Of a stretch of DNA of 64,000 nucleotides, positions 8,065 through 16,544 are shown piece by piece (position 1 is the first letter of the stretch; every line of letters begins with the position of its first letter). A program made the translations under genes and the position numbers. The stretch covers positions 62,001-126,000 of the forward strand of contig JAUIHI010000005.1 of NCBI GenBank assembly GCA_030432295.1. Reading direction: 5' to 3'. The notes under the pieces were generated by a model. That model worked only from the letters and a program-made list of their open reading frames with translations. It did no database searches and was not told where the DNA came from. Source of the DNA: Anaerolineae bacterium (GTDB taxonomy: Bacteria > Chloroflexota > Anaerolineae > Caldilineales > Caldilineaceae).

Positions 8065-8394
8065 ATGAAACTGATCATTGCCATTGTCAACAGCGACGAC
8101 AGCCGCAATCTGCTCGATCAACTGGGACGGCGGGGCTTTTCGGCCACTGTCACCAGTTCGGCGGGCGGCTTTTTGCATGTGAGCAACGCGACGATTTTTT
8201 GCGGGGTGGAGGACGACGATCTGCCCGACGCGCTGGCCACGATCCGGGAGAACTGCACCAGTCGGGTCCAGTATGTCACTCCTCTGCCCCCTGTAATGGA
8301 GCCGGGTGAGATGCACATTCCCACCCCAGTGGAGAAGCAGGTGGGCGGGGCGACCATTTTTGTGACAGATGTGGCCCACTTCGAGAAGGTGTAA
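8065..8394 (+). CDS. darA: Cyclic-di-AMP receptor, PII-like
   Basis: A 109-residue protein of the DarA/PstA family: MKLIIAIVNSDD at the N terminus, GGFLHVSNATIFCGVEDDD in the ligand-binding T/B-loop region, and the C-terminal GGATIFVTDVAHFEKV. DarA binds c-di-AMP as a trimer; the downstream partner is not generally known. The adjacent tmk matches Firmicutes gene order. A diadenylate cyclase is not visible in the window. The start follows GGAGTGCTGAG. Confidence 0.92.
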   Translation: MKLIIAIVNSDDSRNLLDQLGRRGFSATVTSSAGGFLHVSNATIFCGVEDDDLPDALATIRENCTSRVQYVTPLPPVMEPGEMHIPTPVEKQVGGATIFVTDVAHFEKV

Positions 8395-8442
8395 GCGGAT
8401 AAACGTGAGAACATTGGGCTGCTCTCACCTTTACCCGCTTAC
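8391..8442. terminator. Hairpin at the darA/fmdB convergent junction
   Basis: GTAAGCGG (8391-8398) pairs with CCGCTTAC (8435-8442), and inside it GTGAGA/TCTCAC pair, giving an imperfect hairpin that begins in the darA stop codon. It probably terminates both convergent genes. Confidence 0.6.
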
Positions 8443-8478
8443 GTTCCGGTCAGAATACCGGGACTGACTTTCCATTCT

Positions 8479-8904
8479 CTACTCAAGTCCCCCCAGGCCG
8501 CCCATCCCCGGCATGCCGCCCATCATTCCTCCGTCGTCCCCGCCCAGCTCGGGCATGGACTGCTCGATGGATTCCGGGCTTTCGCCCGCTTCCAGCCGGT
8601 TGATCATTTCCGACATCTCCCCATCCAGCGGCTCACCCATTTCGTCGCTCATCCGGCGCATAAAGCCAGCCAGGGCGCGGGGGTCTTCGCTCTCCAGGCC
8701 AGACATCAGCGAGGCGTCGTCGGCCATCGACTCCATCCGGCTCTCCTCCGAGCGTAACATCCGCACCCGGCTGACCAGTCGATGCAGACGCTTGCCGCTG
8801 CATGTGGGGCAGGCAGCGGCCTCGTCGCTGGCCTCGGACATTGTGCGGAAGAAGACATTCACCCGCTTTGTGCAGTCGTAGCAGTAGTATTCGTAGATTG
8901 GCAT
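8479..8904 (-). CDS. FmdB-family zinc ribbon protein
   Basis: A 141-residue protein. The N terminus MPIYEYYCYDCTKRVNVFF and the second knuckle ACPTCSGKRLHRLVSRV give the CxxC...CxxC zinc ribbon of the FmdB regulatory family. An acidic, Met-rich region follows, and the tail is Gly/Met-rich (GGMMGGMPGMGGLGG). The function of these proteins is not firmly known. The ATG at 8904 is chosen because the family starts MPIYEY and AAGGAG lies just upstream. It is divergent from gmk. Confidence 0.85.
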   Translation of the reverse strand: MPIYEYYCYDCTKRVNVFFRTMSEASDEAAACPTCSGKRLHRLVSRVRMLRSEESRMESMADDASLMSGLESEDPRALAGFMRRMSDEMGEPLDGEMSEMINRLEAGESPESIEQSMPELGGDDGGMMGGMPGMGGLGGLE

Positions 8905-9042
8905 TGTGAGCCGTCTCCTTTGGTTGGGGCAAAATGAAGCCAACTTCTTCCCCCCAATTTCTCTCTGGATTGGGAGGTGGTCTATACTGAAAGTTCTTAT
9001 TGGCGTATTATACTTGGCAAATGCAAGGTGGGACAAAGCGTA

Positions 9043-9705
9043 GTGACTATTGAGACAGCGGCGAACGGTCAACAGGTGGACGATGTAGAAGCCATTTATG
9101 CAAAATTCAACGGGCCCCATCCGGTTCTGGTGGTGATTTCTGGTCCTAGCGGTGTGGGCAAAGACGCCACTCTGGCCCTGATGAAGCGGCGGGAGGAGCC
9201 TTTCTATTTTGTCGTCACGGCCACAACCCGGCCCATGCGCCCCAGTGAAGAAGAGGGCGTGGATTACCACTTCGTCTCTGTGGGCGAATTTGCCGGGATG
9301 ATCGAAGAGGGTGAGCTGCTGGAATATGCGGTGGTCTACGGCGATTATAAGGGGATTCCCAAAAAGCACGTGCGCGAGGCTCTGGCCAGCGGTATGGATG
9401 TGGTCTTGCGCATCGACGTGCAGGGCGCGGCCACCATCCGCAAGCTGATCCCAGAGGCTGTGACGATCTTTCTGGCGTCGGAAAGTGAAGAAGAGTTGGT
9501 GGCCCGTTTGCAGGAGCGCAAGACCGAAACCCCCGATAACCTCAAAATGCGCATCGCCACTGCCCGCCAGGAGATGAAGCGCATCACCGAATTTGATTAT
9601 GTGGTGGTCAACCGGGAATCCTGCCTGGAGCGCACAGTGGACCGGGTGATCAGCATTATCCACGCCGAAAAGTGCCGGGCCGATTGGAAGCCTGTGAAAC
9701 TCTGA
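9043..9705 (+). CDS. gmk: Guanylate kinase
   Basis: Phosphorylates GMP to GDP. The P-loop ISGPSGVGKD, the GMP-binding segment TTRPMRPSEEEGVDYHFV, YGDYKGIP, and the lid-region RLQERKTETPDNLKMR are all present. The GTG at 9043 gives 220 residues, including about 20 before the conserved start of the domain. Other in-frame starts exist at 8977 and 9028, and none has a good Shine-Dalgarno, so the N terminus is uncertain. Enzymes of the family are usually about 200-210 residues. Confidence 0.9.
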   Translation: MTIETAANGQQVDDVEAIYAKFNGPHPVLVVISGPSGVGKDATLALMKRREEPFYFVVTATTRPMRPSEEEGVDYHFVSVGEFAGMIEEGELLEYAVVYGDYKGIPKKHVREALASGMDVVLRIDVQGAATIRKLIPEAVTIFLASESEEELVARLQERKTETPDNLKMRIATARQEMKRITEFDYVVVNRESCLERTVDRVISIIHAEKCRADWKPVKL

Positions 9706-9771
9706 ACTGATTTTGGACGCTGATGGCGCTGAAACAGCGCTCTGTTTAGCCATATCATCGAAGGAATTTTT

Positions 9772-10584
9772 GTGTACGACCAACCAACCGGGCAACCTGC
9801 CCTGCGACCCCAACCCATCGACGCCCCCAGCCGTCCTGAATTTTATATTCCCCTGGCAGCACCGACAGTCAATAAAGTGCTGATCGGGCTGAATTTGCTG
9901 ATGTTTGCCGCTACATTCGTCTTTGGCTTGGTTGTCTTTGATACGTGGACCGGCCCGGTGGATATTCGTGTTCTCTACCTGCTGGGGATGAAATCCAACA
10001 TCGATATTCTGAACGGCGAAGTCTGGCGGCTGCTGACCGCGATGTTTTTGCACATCGGCCCCACCCATCTCATTTCCAATCTTATCGGTCTCTTTATGCT
10101 GGGTCCGATTTTGGAAGGACACTTGGGCCATTGGCGTTTTGCCGCTATCTATCTGATCGGCGGTCTCTTTGGCAGTGTGGCCAGCTACGCCTTCTCGCCC
10201 GCACTCTCGGCAGGCGCATCCGGCGCTGTCTTTGCTCTGTTGGGGGCGACGGTCTTCTACTTTTTCCGCTTTCGACAGAATTTTGGGGCACGAGGGCGGG
10301 AGATTTTACAGTCGATGCTGGTGGTGCTGGTCTTGAATCTGGTGCTGGGTGGCACAGTGGCCAATGTGGACAATTGGGGACATATCGGCGGGCTGCTGGG
10401 TGGACTACTGGTGGTGGCTGGTCTCTTCCCCACCTTTCGCCCGCCCGCGGTTATCCAGATGGGCCGCCAGCCCCTCGTGCGTGAGTACAACCTGTCCCGT
10501 CAAATTGGTTGGGTTATACTCTGCGCATTGCTGTTGGTCCTCGCATTCTGGCTGGCAACCCTGGCTGGCCCACCTCTCCAATAG
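9772..10584 (+). CDS. Rhomboid-family intramembrane serine protease
   Basis: A 270-residue membrane protein with about seven hydrophobic segments after a polar N terminus. The catalytic Ser is in GASGAVFALLGA and the catalytic His in NWGHIGGLLGG, on separate membrane helices. The HIGPTHLISNLIGLFMLG segment matches the HxxxN loop region of rhomboids. It cleaves membrane protein substrates inside the bilayer; the target is unknown. The GTG at 9772 has GAAGGA upstream. The MATE exporter gene starts 27 nt downstream, so they may be co-transcribed. Confidence 0.92.
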   Translation: MYDQPTGQPALRPQPIDAPSRPEFYIPLAAPTVNKVLIGLNLLMFAATFVFGLVVFDTWTGPVDIRVLYLLGMKSNIDILNGEVWRLLTAMFLHIGPTHLISNLIGLFMLGPILEGHLGHWRFAAIYLIGGLFGSVASYAFSPALSAGASGAVFALLGATVFYFFRFRQNFGARGREILQSMLVVLVLNLVLGGTVANVDNWGHIGGLLGGLLVVAGLFPTFRPPAVIQMGRQPLVREYNLSRQIGWVILCALLLVLAFWLATLAGPPLQ

Positions 10585-10610
10585 GATATCTCCCACAGGA
10601 GACCCGCGGC

Positions 10611-12017
10611 GTGACTCGAATTCGGTTGCCGGACGCGCCGGCTCTGCTTGGCCCCACAGTCTCTCTGAACCGGGCAATTCTCACCCTGGCCCTGCCCGCG
10701 GTGGTCGAGAATCTGCTCCAAACCGTCGTCTTTTTCAGCGACACAGTGATGATCGGCTGGATTCGGGACCCGGCGGCTCTGGCGGCGGTGGGGCTGGCTG
10801 GCACGCTCTTCTATTTGCTGATGACCCTCTTTGGCGCGTTGGCGGTCAGCGCCACCGCATTGGTGGCCCGGGCCTGGGGCGCGGAGGACAGACCGAGAGC
10901 GCAGACTGTAGCCGCCCAGTCGCTCATCCTTTGCGGTGTGCTGTCGGTTGCGGGCACGCTGCTTCTCCTGCCCCTTGCCCCGGACTATCTGCGGGCGATG
11001 GGCGGTGACGAGGAAGTCGTCCGCCAGGGCACGCTCTATATTCGCATAGTGCTGTGGTCGTCGGTCTTCAACTTCCCGATGATGGTGGCCAACGGGGCCA
11101 TGCGCGGCGCGGGGGATACCCGCACACCCATGTGGAATACGCTGGTGATGAACAGTTGGAATATCGTCGTCAGTTATGTGCTGACCTTTGGCGCGTTTGG
11201 CTTCCCGGCTATGGGCCTGGCGGGCGCGGCGATTGGCACTACCACTGCCAGAGCTTTGGGCGGCATTCTGGCGGTGGGCGCGCTGCTGGGCGTGGGCGCG
11301 CTACCGGGCGCCCGTACACCCCTGCGCGTTCCCTGGCGGGCATTCTTTTCCTGGAATTGGCGGGTAGCGCGTCGGGTGTTGCAACTGGCAATTCCCACTG
11401 CTATTGAGGGGAGTATTGCCCAGTCGGGTTTCATCCTCTTCACCCGGATGGTGGCCTCCCTGGGCACGGCCACCCTGGCGGCCCATCAGATCGCGCTACG
11501 GGTGGAGTCCCTGAGTTATATGCCTGCCTGGGGACTGGCGGCGGCGGCTACGACAATTGTGGGGCAGGCCTTGGGGGCGGGCCGGATGGAACGGGCCGAA
11601 GAGTCGATCCGGCGCACGATTCTCTTTTCGCTTGTTTTCAACGGGCTGCTGGGCCTCTCTTTCATTCTCTTTTCCCGGTCGATTGTCTCCATCTTCGGCA
11701 GCACGCCAGAGGTATTGAATCTGGCTGCGTTGGCCGTCGCCATCTCTGCCGCTGAACTGCTGGGCATTGGCATCGAAATGATCCTGGCCGGGGGGATGCG
11801 GGGCGCGGGGGATACCCGCACGCCGATGTACGTGACAATCGCCGGTGTGCTGCTCCTGCGTCTGCCGGTGGTATACCTGTTGGCGATTACTCTGGGCTGG
11901 GGACTGGCAGGCGTCTGGTGGGGCACGGCCATCGACTGGACAGGCCGCACGATTCTGCTCTGGTTTCTCTTCCGCCGGGGGCACTGGAAGACGCTGAAGT
12001 TGGAAGACGAGGAATAA
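10611..12017 (+). CDS. MATE-family multidrug/Na+ antiporter
   Basis: A 468-residue polytopic protein with about 12 hydrophobic segments in two homologous halves. The repeated signature GAMRGAGDTRTPM (first half) and GGMRGAGDTRTPM (second half) marks the MATE fold, which exports cationic or organic compounds using Na+ or H+ gradients. The GTG at 10611 is preceded by AGGAG (10597-10601). An ATG at 10509 would overlap the rhomboid gene in another frame and adds non-family sequence. malQ follows after 24 nt. Confidence 0.9.
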   Translation: MTRIRLPDAPALLGPTVSLNRAILTLALPAVVENLLQTVVFFSDTVMIGWIRDPAALAAVGLAGTLFYLLMTLFGALAVSATALVARAWGAEDRPRAQTVAAQSLILCGVLSVAGTLLLLPLAPDYLRAMGGDEEVVRQGTLYIRIVLWSSVFNFPMMVANGAMRGAGDTRTPMWNTLVMNSWNIVVSYVLTFGAFGFPAMGLAGAAIGTTTARALGGILAVGALLGVGALPGARTPLRVPWRAFFSWNWRVARRVLQLAIPTAIEGSIAQSGFILFTRMVASLGTATLAAHQIALRVESLSYMPAWGLAAAATTIVGQALGAGRMERAEESIRRTILFSLVFNGLLGLSFILFSRSIVSIFGSTPEVLNLAALAVAISAAELLGIGIEMILAGGMRGAGDTRTPMYVTIAGVLLLRLPVVYLLAITLGWGLAGVWWGTAIDWTGRTILLWFLFRRGHWKTLKLEDEE

Positions 12018-12041
12018 TTTTCATTTCTGAGGAGGTTTTAC

Positions 12042-13577
12042 GTGGATATTCCACGCTGTAGCGGTATTATTTTACACCCCACTTCCCTGCCCGGTCCCTA
12101 CGGGGTAGGCGTGCTGGGCCGGGCGGCCTATGGCTGGGTGGACTTTTTGCAGGTGAGCCGCCAGACCATCTGGCAGGTCCTGCCCCTGGGACCGACCGGA
12201 TACGGCGACAGTCCCTATCAGAGTTTTAGCACTTTTGCGGGCAACCCCTATCTCATCTGCCTGGAAACGCTGGTGGAGCAGGGGTTGCTGGACCCCGAAG
12301 AGTTGACCGGTGCGCCCGAATTCTCCGACCAAAGGGTCGATTTCGGGCTGCTCTACGAATGGAAGTTGCCTCTGCTTTTTCGGGCGGCCGCGGCCTTTGC
12401 CCAGGCAGACAAGCCAGCCGAGCAGTCTGAGTTTCAGACTTTCTGTGTCGAAAACGCGGCCTGGCTGGACGACTACGCACTGTTTATGGCCCTCAAAGAT
12501 GCCCACGACGGCGCGGCCTGGAACGGCTGGGAGATGCCCCTGCGCAGCCGGGACGCCAACGCCCTGAATGCGGCCCGCACAGAACACGCGACGCGCATCC
12601 ACGCCTATCGCTTTATCCAGTGGCTCTTCTTCCGCCAGTGGCGGGCGCTGAAAGAGTACGCCAATCAGCGGGAAATCCGCATCGTCGGTGACATACCCAT
12701 TTATGTGGCCCTGGACAGCGCGGACGCCTGGAGCCACCCGGAGCAGTTCTTCTTCGACGACGAATACCAGCCGACAGTCGTGGCGGGCGTGCCCCCGGAC
12801 TATTTCAGCGCTACAGGCCAACTCTGGGGCAACCCCATCTATCGCTGGGCGCAGATGGCGGAGAAGGGCTTTCCCTGGTGGATCGAGCGCATCCGGGCCA
12901 GCCTGGGACTCTATGACATTGTGCGCATCGACCATTTCCGGGGTTTTGCTGGCTATTGGGAAGTGCCTGCGGGGGAAACCACCGCCATCAACGGGCGCTG
13001 GGTCACCGGGCCGGGCCGCCGTCTCTTTGAGGTGATCCAGGCTGAGTTGGGCGAGTTGCCGATTATCGCAGAGGATTTGGGGGAGATTACGCCGGATGTG
13101 ATCGAACTGCGCGACCGCTTCGGCCTGCCGGGGATGAAGATTCTGCAATTTGCCTTTGCCAGCGACGCCGCCGACAAATTCCTGCCCCACAACTACACGC
13201 CCAATTTTATTGTCTACACCGGAACCCACGACAACGACACCAGCCGGGGCTGGTATCGGGCTTCCAGCGCCGAGCGGGAGCGGGATCATCTGCGCCGCTA
13301 TTTCCGCACAGACGGCAGCGACGTGGCCTGGACGCTTATCGAAGGCGCGTTGCGCAGTGTGGCCCAGGTGGCGGTCGTCCCTTTGCAGGATGTGCTGAAT
13401 TTGGACACAGAGGCACGCATGAATCTACCGGGGACCAGTGAGGGCAATTGGCAATGGCGTTTTCAGCCGGGGCAGGTCGAACCCTTCATTGCAGCCCGGC
13501 TGCGGGAAGCGACGATTCTGTTTGGCCGGGATCCCAAAACGTATGAAGGCAAAGAACCAGAAGCAGGAGGACAGTAG
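12042..13577 (+). CDS. malQ: 4-alpha-glucanotransferase
   Basis: A GH77 enzyme (amylomaltase) that transfers alpha-1,4-glucan segments in maltodextrin or glycogen metabolism. Family marks: RCSGIILHPTSLPGPYGVG at the N terminus, WQVLPLGPTGYGDSPYQS, the nucleophile-containing VRIDHFRGF, the acid/base-containing IIAEDLGEITPDV, and TGTHDNDT. At 511 residues it has the usual length of a bacterial amylomaltase. The GTG start has AGGAGG upstream. Two bases separate its stop codon from the galU start codon. Confidence 0.95.
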   Translation: MDIPRCSGIILHPTSLPGPYGVGVLGRAAYGWVDFLQVSRQTIWQVLPLGPTGYGDSPYQSFSTFAGNPYLICLETLVEQGLLDPEELTGAPEFSDQRVDFGLLYEWKLPLLFRAAAAFAQADKPAEQSEFQTFCVENAAWLDDYALFMALKDAHDGAAWNGWEMPLRSRDANALNAARTEHATRIHAYRFIQWLFFRQWRALKEYANQREIRIVGDIPIYVALDSADAWSHPEQFFFDDEYQPTVVAGVPPDYFSATGQLWGNPIYRWAQMAEKGFPWWIERIRASLGLYDIVRIDHFRGFAGYWEVPAGETTAINGRWVTGPGRRLFEVIQAELGELPIIAEDLGEITPDVIELRDRFGLPGMKILQFAFASDAADKFLPHNYTPNFIVYTGTHDNDTSRGWYRASSAERERDHLRRYFRTDGSDVAWTLIEGALRSVAQVAVVPLQDVLNLDTEARMNLPGTSEGNWQWRFQPGQVEPFIAARLREATILFGRDPKTYEGKEPEAGGQ

Positions 13578-13578
13578 C

Positions 13579-14469
13579 GTGACGATTGATATTGCGGTTG
13601 TGCCGGTGGCCGGGCTTGGCTCCCGTCTGCTACCCGCCACCAAATCCCAGCCCAAAGAGATGCTGCCCGTAGGCCGTCGGCCTGTGGTGCAATATGTGGT
13701 GGATGAGCTGACCCGCGTAGGGATGCGCCGCCTGCTCTTTGTTACCGGACCGGGCAAAAGCTCTATCGAAAATCATTTCGATCTGAACCAGGAACTGATC
13801 CAGACCCTGCGCCAGACGGGCAAAGAGGAGTTGCTGGCCGAGTTGGATTTCGAACGCGCACCCATCCGCTACTTCTTCACCCGCCAACGCCAACTGCTGG
13901 GACTGGGCCATGCGGTCCTCTGTGCCGAACCCTTTGTGGGCGATCAACCCTTTGTGGTGGCCCTGGGTGACTCGATTATCGGGATGAACGCACAGAGCGA
14001 TGTGGTGGCCCGTATGACCCAGCTCTTCCAGGAGAAGGGTGCGGCCGCGGTCATTGCTTTCGAGGAAGTGCCCGACAGCGAAGTACATCACTACGGCATT
14101 GCCAAGCCGAAGGAGAGCGGGGCGATCTTTCAACTGGCCGATGTGGTGGAGAAGCCCAGCGCCGAGGAAGCGCCCAGCAACTTTGCCATCGCGGCCCGTT
14201 ACGTCTTTGCGCCGTCCATTTTCGGAGCGCTGGAACGGACTCAGCCGGGCAAAGGGGGCGAGATACAATTGACCGACGCTGTTCGGCTACTCATCAAAGA
14301 GGGCGCGCCCGTCTATGGAATGTGTTTGCATCCGGCGGAGAAGCGCTATGACATCGGCAATTTTGACTCCTATTTCCGCGCGTTTGTAGAGTTTGCCCTG
14401 GCCGACGAGAAGCACGGCCCGGCCCTGCGCCGCTATTTGCAGGAGGTGATCCGTGCAAATCATCCGTAA
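13579..14469 (+). CDS. galU: UTP-glucose-1-phosphate uridylyltransferase family nucleotidyltransferase
   Basis: A 296-residue nucleotidyltransferase. The UTP-binding signature VPVAGLGSRLLPATKSQPKE is at the N terminus, followed by EMLPVGRRPVVQYVVDE, the LGHAVLCAEPFVGDQPF substrate block and the terminal KRYDIGNFDSYF. It makes UDP-glucose from glucose-1-phosphate. Given the glucuronokinase-type gene downstream, it may also use glucuronate-1-phosphate, which is inference. The GTG at 13579 has AGGAGG (13565-13570) upstream; a longer in-frame reading would overlap malQ. Its 3' end overlaps the next gene by 17 nt, so the two are translationally coupled. Confidence 0.9.
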   Translation: MTIDIAVVPVAGLGSRLLPATKSQPKEMLPVGRRPVVQYVVDELTRVGMRRLLFVTGPGKSSIENHFDLNQELIQTLRQTGKEELLAELDFERAPIRYFFTRQRQLLGLGHAVLCAEPFVGDQPFVVALGDSIIGMNAQSDVVARMTQLFQEKGAAAVIAFEEVPDSEVHHYGIAKPKESGAIFQLADVVEKPSAEEAPSNFAIAARYVFAPSIFGALERTQPGKGGEIQLTDAVRLLIKEGAPVYGMCLHPAEKRYDIGNFDSYFRAFVEFALADEKHGPALRRYLQEVIRANHP

Positions 14470-15472
14470 ACGCGCCTATGCTCGGGCCGGTCTCCTGGGC
14501 AACCCGTCGGACGGGTACAACGGCAAGACGATTTCCCTGATCGTCCGCAACTTCTGGGCAGAGGTGGTGCTGTACGAGTGGGACGCAGTCGAGATTGTGC
14601 TGGCTGAACACGACCGGGCACGCTTTCGGTCCATTCACGACCTGGCCCGGGATGTGCAACTCCACGGCTACTACGGCGGCATCCGGCTGGTGAAGGCGAC
14701 GATCAAACGTTTTGTGGACTATTGCCGCCAGCAGGAGATTTCCCTCCACGACGAGCTTTTCTCGATCCGTTACAGCACAAATATCCCTATGCAGGTAGGG
14801 CTGGCTGGTTCCAGTGCGATTATTACGGCGACTGTGCGCGCGCTCTGCGAATTCTATGGGGTGGAGATTCCCTTGGCAGCCCAGCCCACTTTTGTGCTTT
14901 CGGTAGAACAGGACGAACTGGGCATTACTGCGGGGTTGCAGGATCGGGTAATCCAGAGCTATGAGGGACTGGTCTATATGGACTTTGACCGGACACAGGA
15001 GCAGACTGTCGGAGGATTGACTGCCTATGGCTATGAACCTCTGTCTACGGACTGGCTGCCACCCCTATACATTGCCTATCACGCAGCCCTGAGCGAGCCG
15101 ACAGAGACCTTTCACAACGATATCCGGGGGCGCTACAATCGGGGGGATGCGACGATTGTGTCGGCGATGGAACGCTTTGCAGGGCTGGCGGTGCAGGGCC
15201 GGGATGCGTTTCTCGATCGAGATGTGGAACGACTTTCTGCACTGATCGATGCCAACTTTGATACCCGACGCACGATTTACAATCTGCCGCCCTGGCAGGT
15301 GGAGATGGTGGAAACTGCCCGCCGTTGTGGAGCCAGCGCCAAATTTGCCGGGTCCGGGGGGGCAATTGTGGGGATCTATCGGGGGGAGGAAATGCTGCAA
15401 GCACTCCAAAAGGAGATGACGGGATTGGGCTGTCGGGTTATTTTGCCTGCCATACGGGAAGAAGCGGCTTAG
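14453..15472 (+). CDS. GHMP kinase resembling plant glucuronokinase
   Basis: A 339-residue GHMP-superfamily kinase. The N terminus RAYARAGLLGNPSDGYNGKT, the ATP-binding PMQVGLAGSSAIITATVRAL, the LGITAGLQDRVIQ segment and the C-terminal KFAGSGGAIVGIY follow closely the plant glucuronokinase pattern (RAYARxGLLGNPSDxYxGxT, GLSGSSA, GLQDRV, KFTGSGGA). That enzyme converts D-glucuronate to glucuronate-1-phosphate, which a UDP-sugar pyrophosphorylase then activates. Here the preceding gene is a uridylyltransferase, so a glucuronate or sugar salvage route to a UDP-sugar is likely. The specific sugar is inferred. The GTG start overlaps galU. Convergent with the next gene, with only 4 nt between. Confidence 0.75.
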   Translation: MQIIRKRAYARAGLLGNPSDGYNGKTISLIVRNFWAEVVLYEWDAVEIVLAEHDRARFRSIHDLARDVQLHGYYGGIRLVKATIKRFVDYCRQQEISLHDELFSIRYSTNIPMQVGLAGSSAIITATVRALCEFYGVEIPLAAQPTFVLSVEQDELGITAGLQDRVIQSYEGLVYMDFDRTQEQTVGGLTAYGYEPLSTDWLPPLYIAYHAALSEPTETFHNDIRGRYNRGDATIVSAMERFAGLAVQGRDAFLDRDVERLSALIDANFDTRRTIYNLPPWQVEMVETARRCGASAKFAGSGGAIVGIYRGEEMLQALQKEMTGLGCRVILPAIREEAA

Positions 15473-15476
15473 CCGT

Positions 15477-16451
15477 CTACTTTTCTTCCTCGGGTTTGCG
15501 CCGCCGCCCGCCGAACATATCGCCGAAGAACATCTGGCGTAGCAGACCGGGCTGGGTTTCTTTGACCGGTTCGTCAGCGCTGTTGAAGGTCTGCAACTTC
15601 ACATCCCGCTGCCACCGAAGCCGCCGCTCTGTCATCTCCGACAGGGCCGCGGCCAGGGGCGCGCTATCCTCGGCAGTCAGCAGTCCCCGCCATTCGGCCA
15701 AGACAGACTCTACCTGCTCCAGGCTGCGCAGCAGATTTTCCCGGTTGGCAAAGAGGGAGCTAGCCAGTGTCGCCGGGTCATCGCCTGTCTCGGTGCTGTT
15801 GGCATAGGTTCGCCCCGCCAGCTTTTGTCCATCCCGCCAGCCGGACGAATCGCTGCCAGCTTGCATCAGGGCCGCGCCCAGCAGCCGGGGGGTCTGTTCC
15901 AACAGAGAGATGATGCCGTCGTGTTCTGTAGGATCGACGAAAAAGGGTGTGGCTTCGGCGCGTATGGCCAGGTTGTTGATCAGTTCCAGGGCGGCGGGCT
16001 GGGTCTCAACGTGGGAGCCGATGCAGAATTGGCTGTTGGCAAAGAGATCGGCCCTGGCTTCCAATTCGCCGCCCACCCGGTTCAGGATGGGATGAGCTGT
16101 CACAAAGGCGTGGTTTTTCAATGCGGCCGCGCCGATAGCCAGGGCGGGCTGCATCACTTCTGTCAGTGCAACTACGACTGCGCCGCTGGACAGGTCTTCG
16201 GCGATGTGCCCCAGCACCTCCTCCAGTTCGGCCAGGGGGGTGTCGATGATGACCAGCCCGGCCCCGGTGCAGGCCCGGTGCAGATTCCACTCAGTGCGAT
16301 CCACCGCTCCGATGCGCTTGGCATTCCCCGAAACATCCGGGCTTTTGTCGTGGCCCACCACTTCAAAGTCGCCGTCGCCCTGGCGCAACGTCAGCCCCAG
16401 GCTTGCACCGGCCAATCCTAGCCCAATAATTGTGATTTGTGACTTTGCCAT
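15477..16451 (-). CDS. tyrA: Prephenate dehydrogenase family protein
   Basis: A 324-residue NAD(P)-dependent dehydrogenase. It begins ITIIGLGLAGASLGLTLR, a Rossmann GxGxxG motif followed by the TyrA-type ASLGLTL. Further on are VIIDTPLAELEEVL, AFVTAHPILNRVGG, with the His that in TyrA proteins binds the substrate carboxylate, and FFVDPTEHDGIISLLEQTPRLL. It may oxidatively decarboxylate prephenate or arogenate in tyrosine synthesis. The long charged C terminus is less typical, and no other aromatic-pathway genes are adjacent, so another substrate in this dehydrogenase family remains possible. GGGAGAAAG precedes the start. Confidence 0.7.
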   Translation of the reverse strand: MAKSQITIIGLGLAGASLGLTLRQGDGDFEVVGHDKSPDVSGNAKRIGAVDRTEWNLHRACTGAGLVIIDTPLAELEEVLGHIAEDLSSGAVVVALTEVMQPALAIGAAALKNHAFVTAHPILNRVGGELEARADLFANSQFCIGSHVETQPAALELINNLAIRAEATPFFVDPTEHDGIISLLEQTPRLLGAALMQAGSDSSGWRDGQKLAGRTYANSTETGDDPATLASSLFANRENLLRSLEQVESVLAEWRGLLTAEDSAPLAAALSEMTERRLRWQRDVKLQTFNSADEPVKETQPGLLRQMFFGDMFGGRRRKPEEEK

Positions 16452-16486
16452 TTTTGCTTTCTCCCCAGCAGAACGAACGCGTAAGA

Positions 16487-16528
16487 GCGCTGCTTGCTGC
16501 GTCTGGATGTGTGCGCAGCAAGCAGCGC
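16487..16528. repeat. 15-bp perfect hairpin between HD protein and tyrA
   Basis: GCGCTGCTTGCTGCG (16487-16501) and its exact inverse (16514-16528) with a 12-nt loop. There is no T-run on the minus strand. It could be a REP-type element, or a processing/termination signal after the HD gene. A shorter related hairpin with CTGCGTGCTG arms lies at 26275-26318. Confidence 0.75.
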
Positions 16529-16544
16529 CCTTGCGATTGGTAAA

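Noticed and set aside
8905-10131. Long minus-strand frame covering gmk and part of the rhomboid gene
   Set aside because: It is antisense to two well-recognised genes. Only the final 141 codons form a real FmdB-type gene with its own start.
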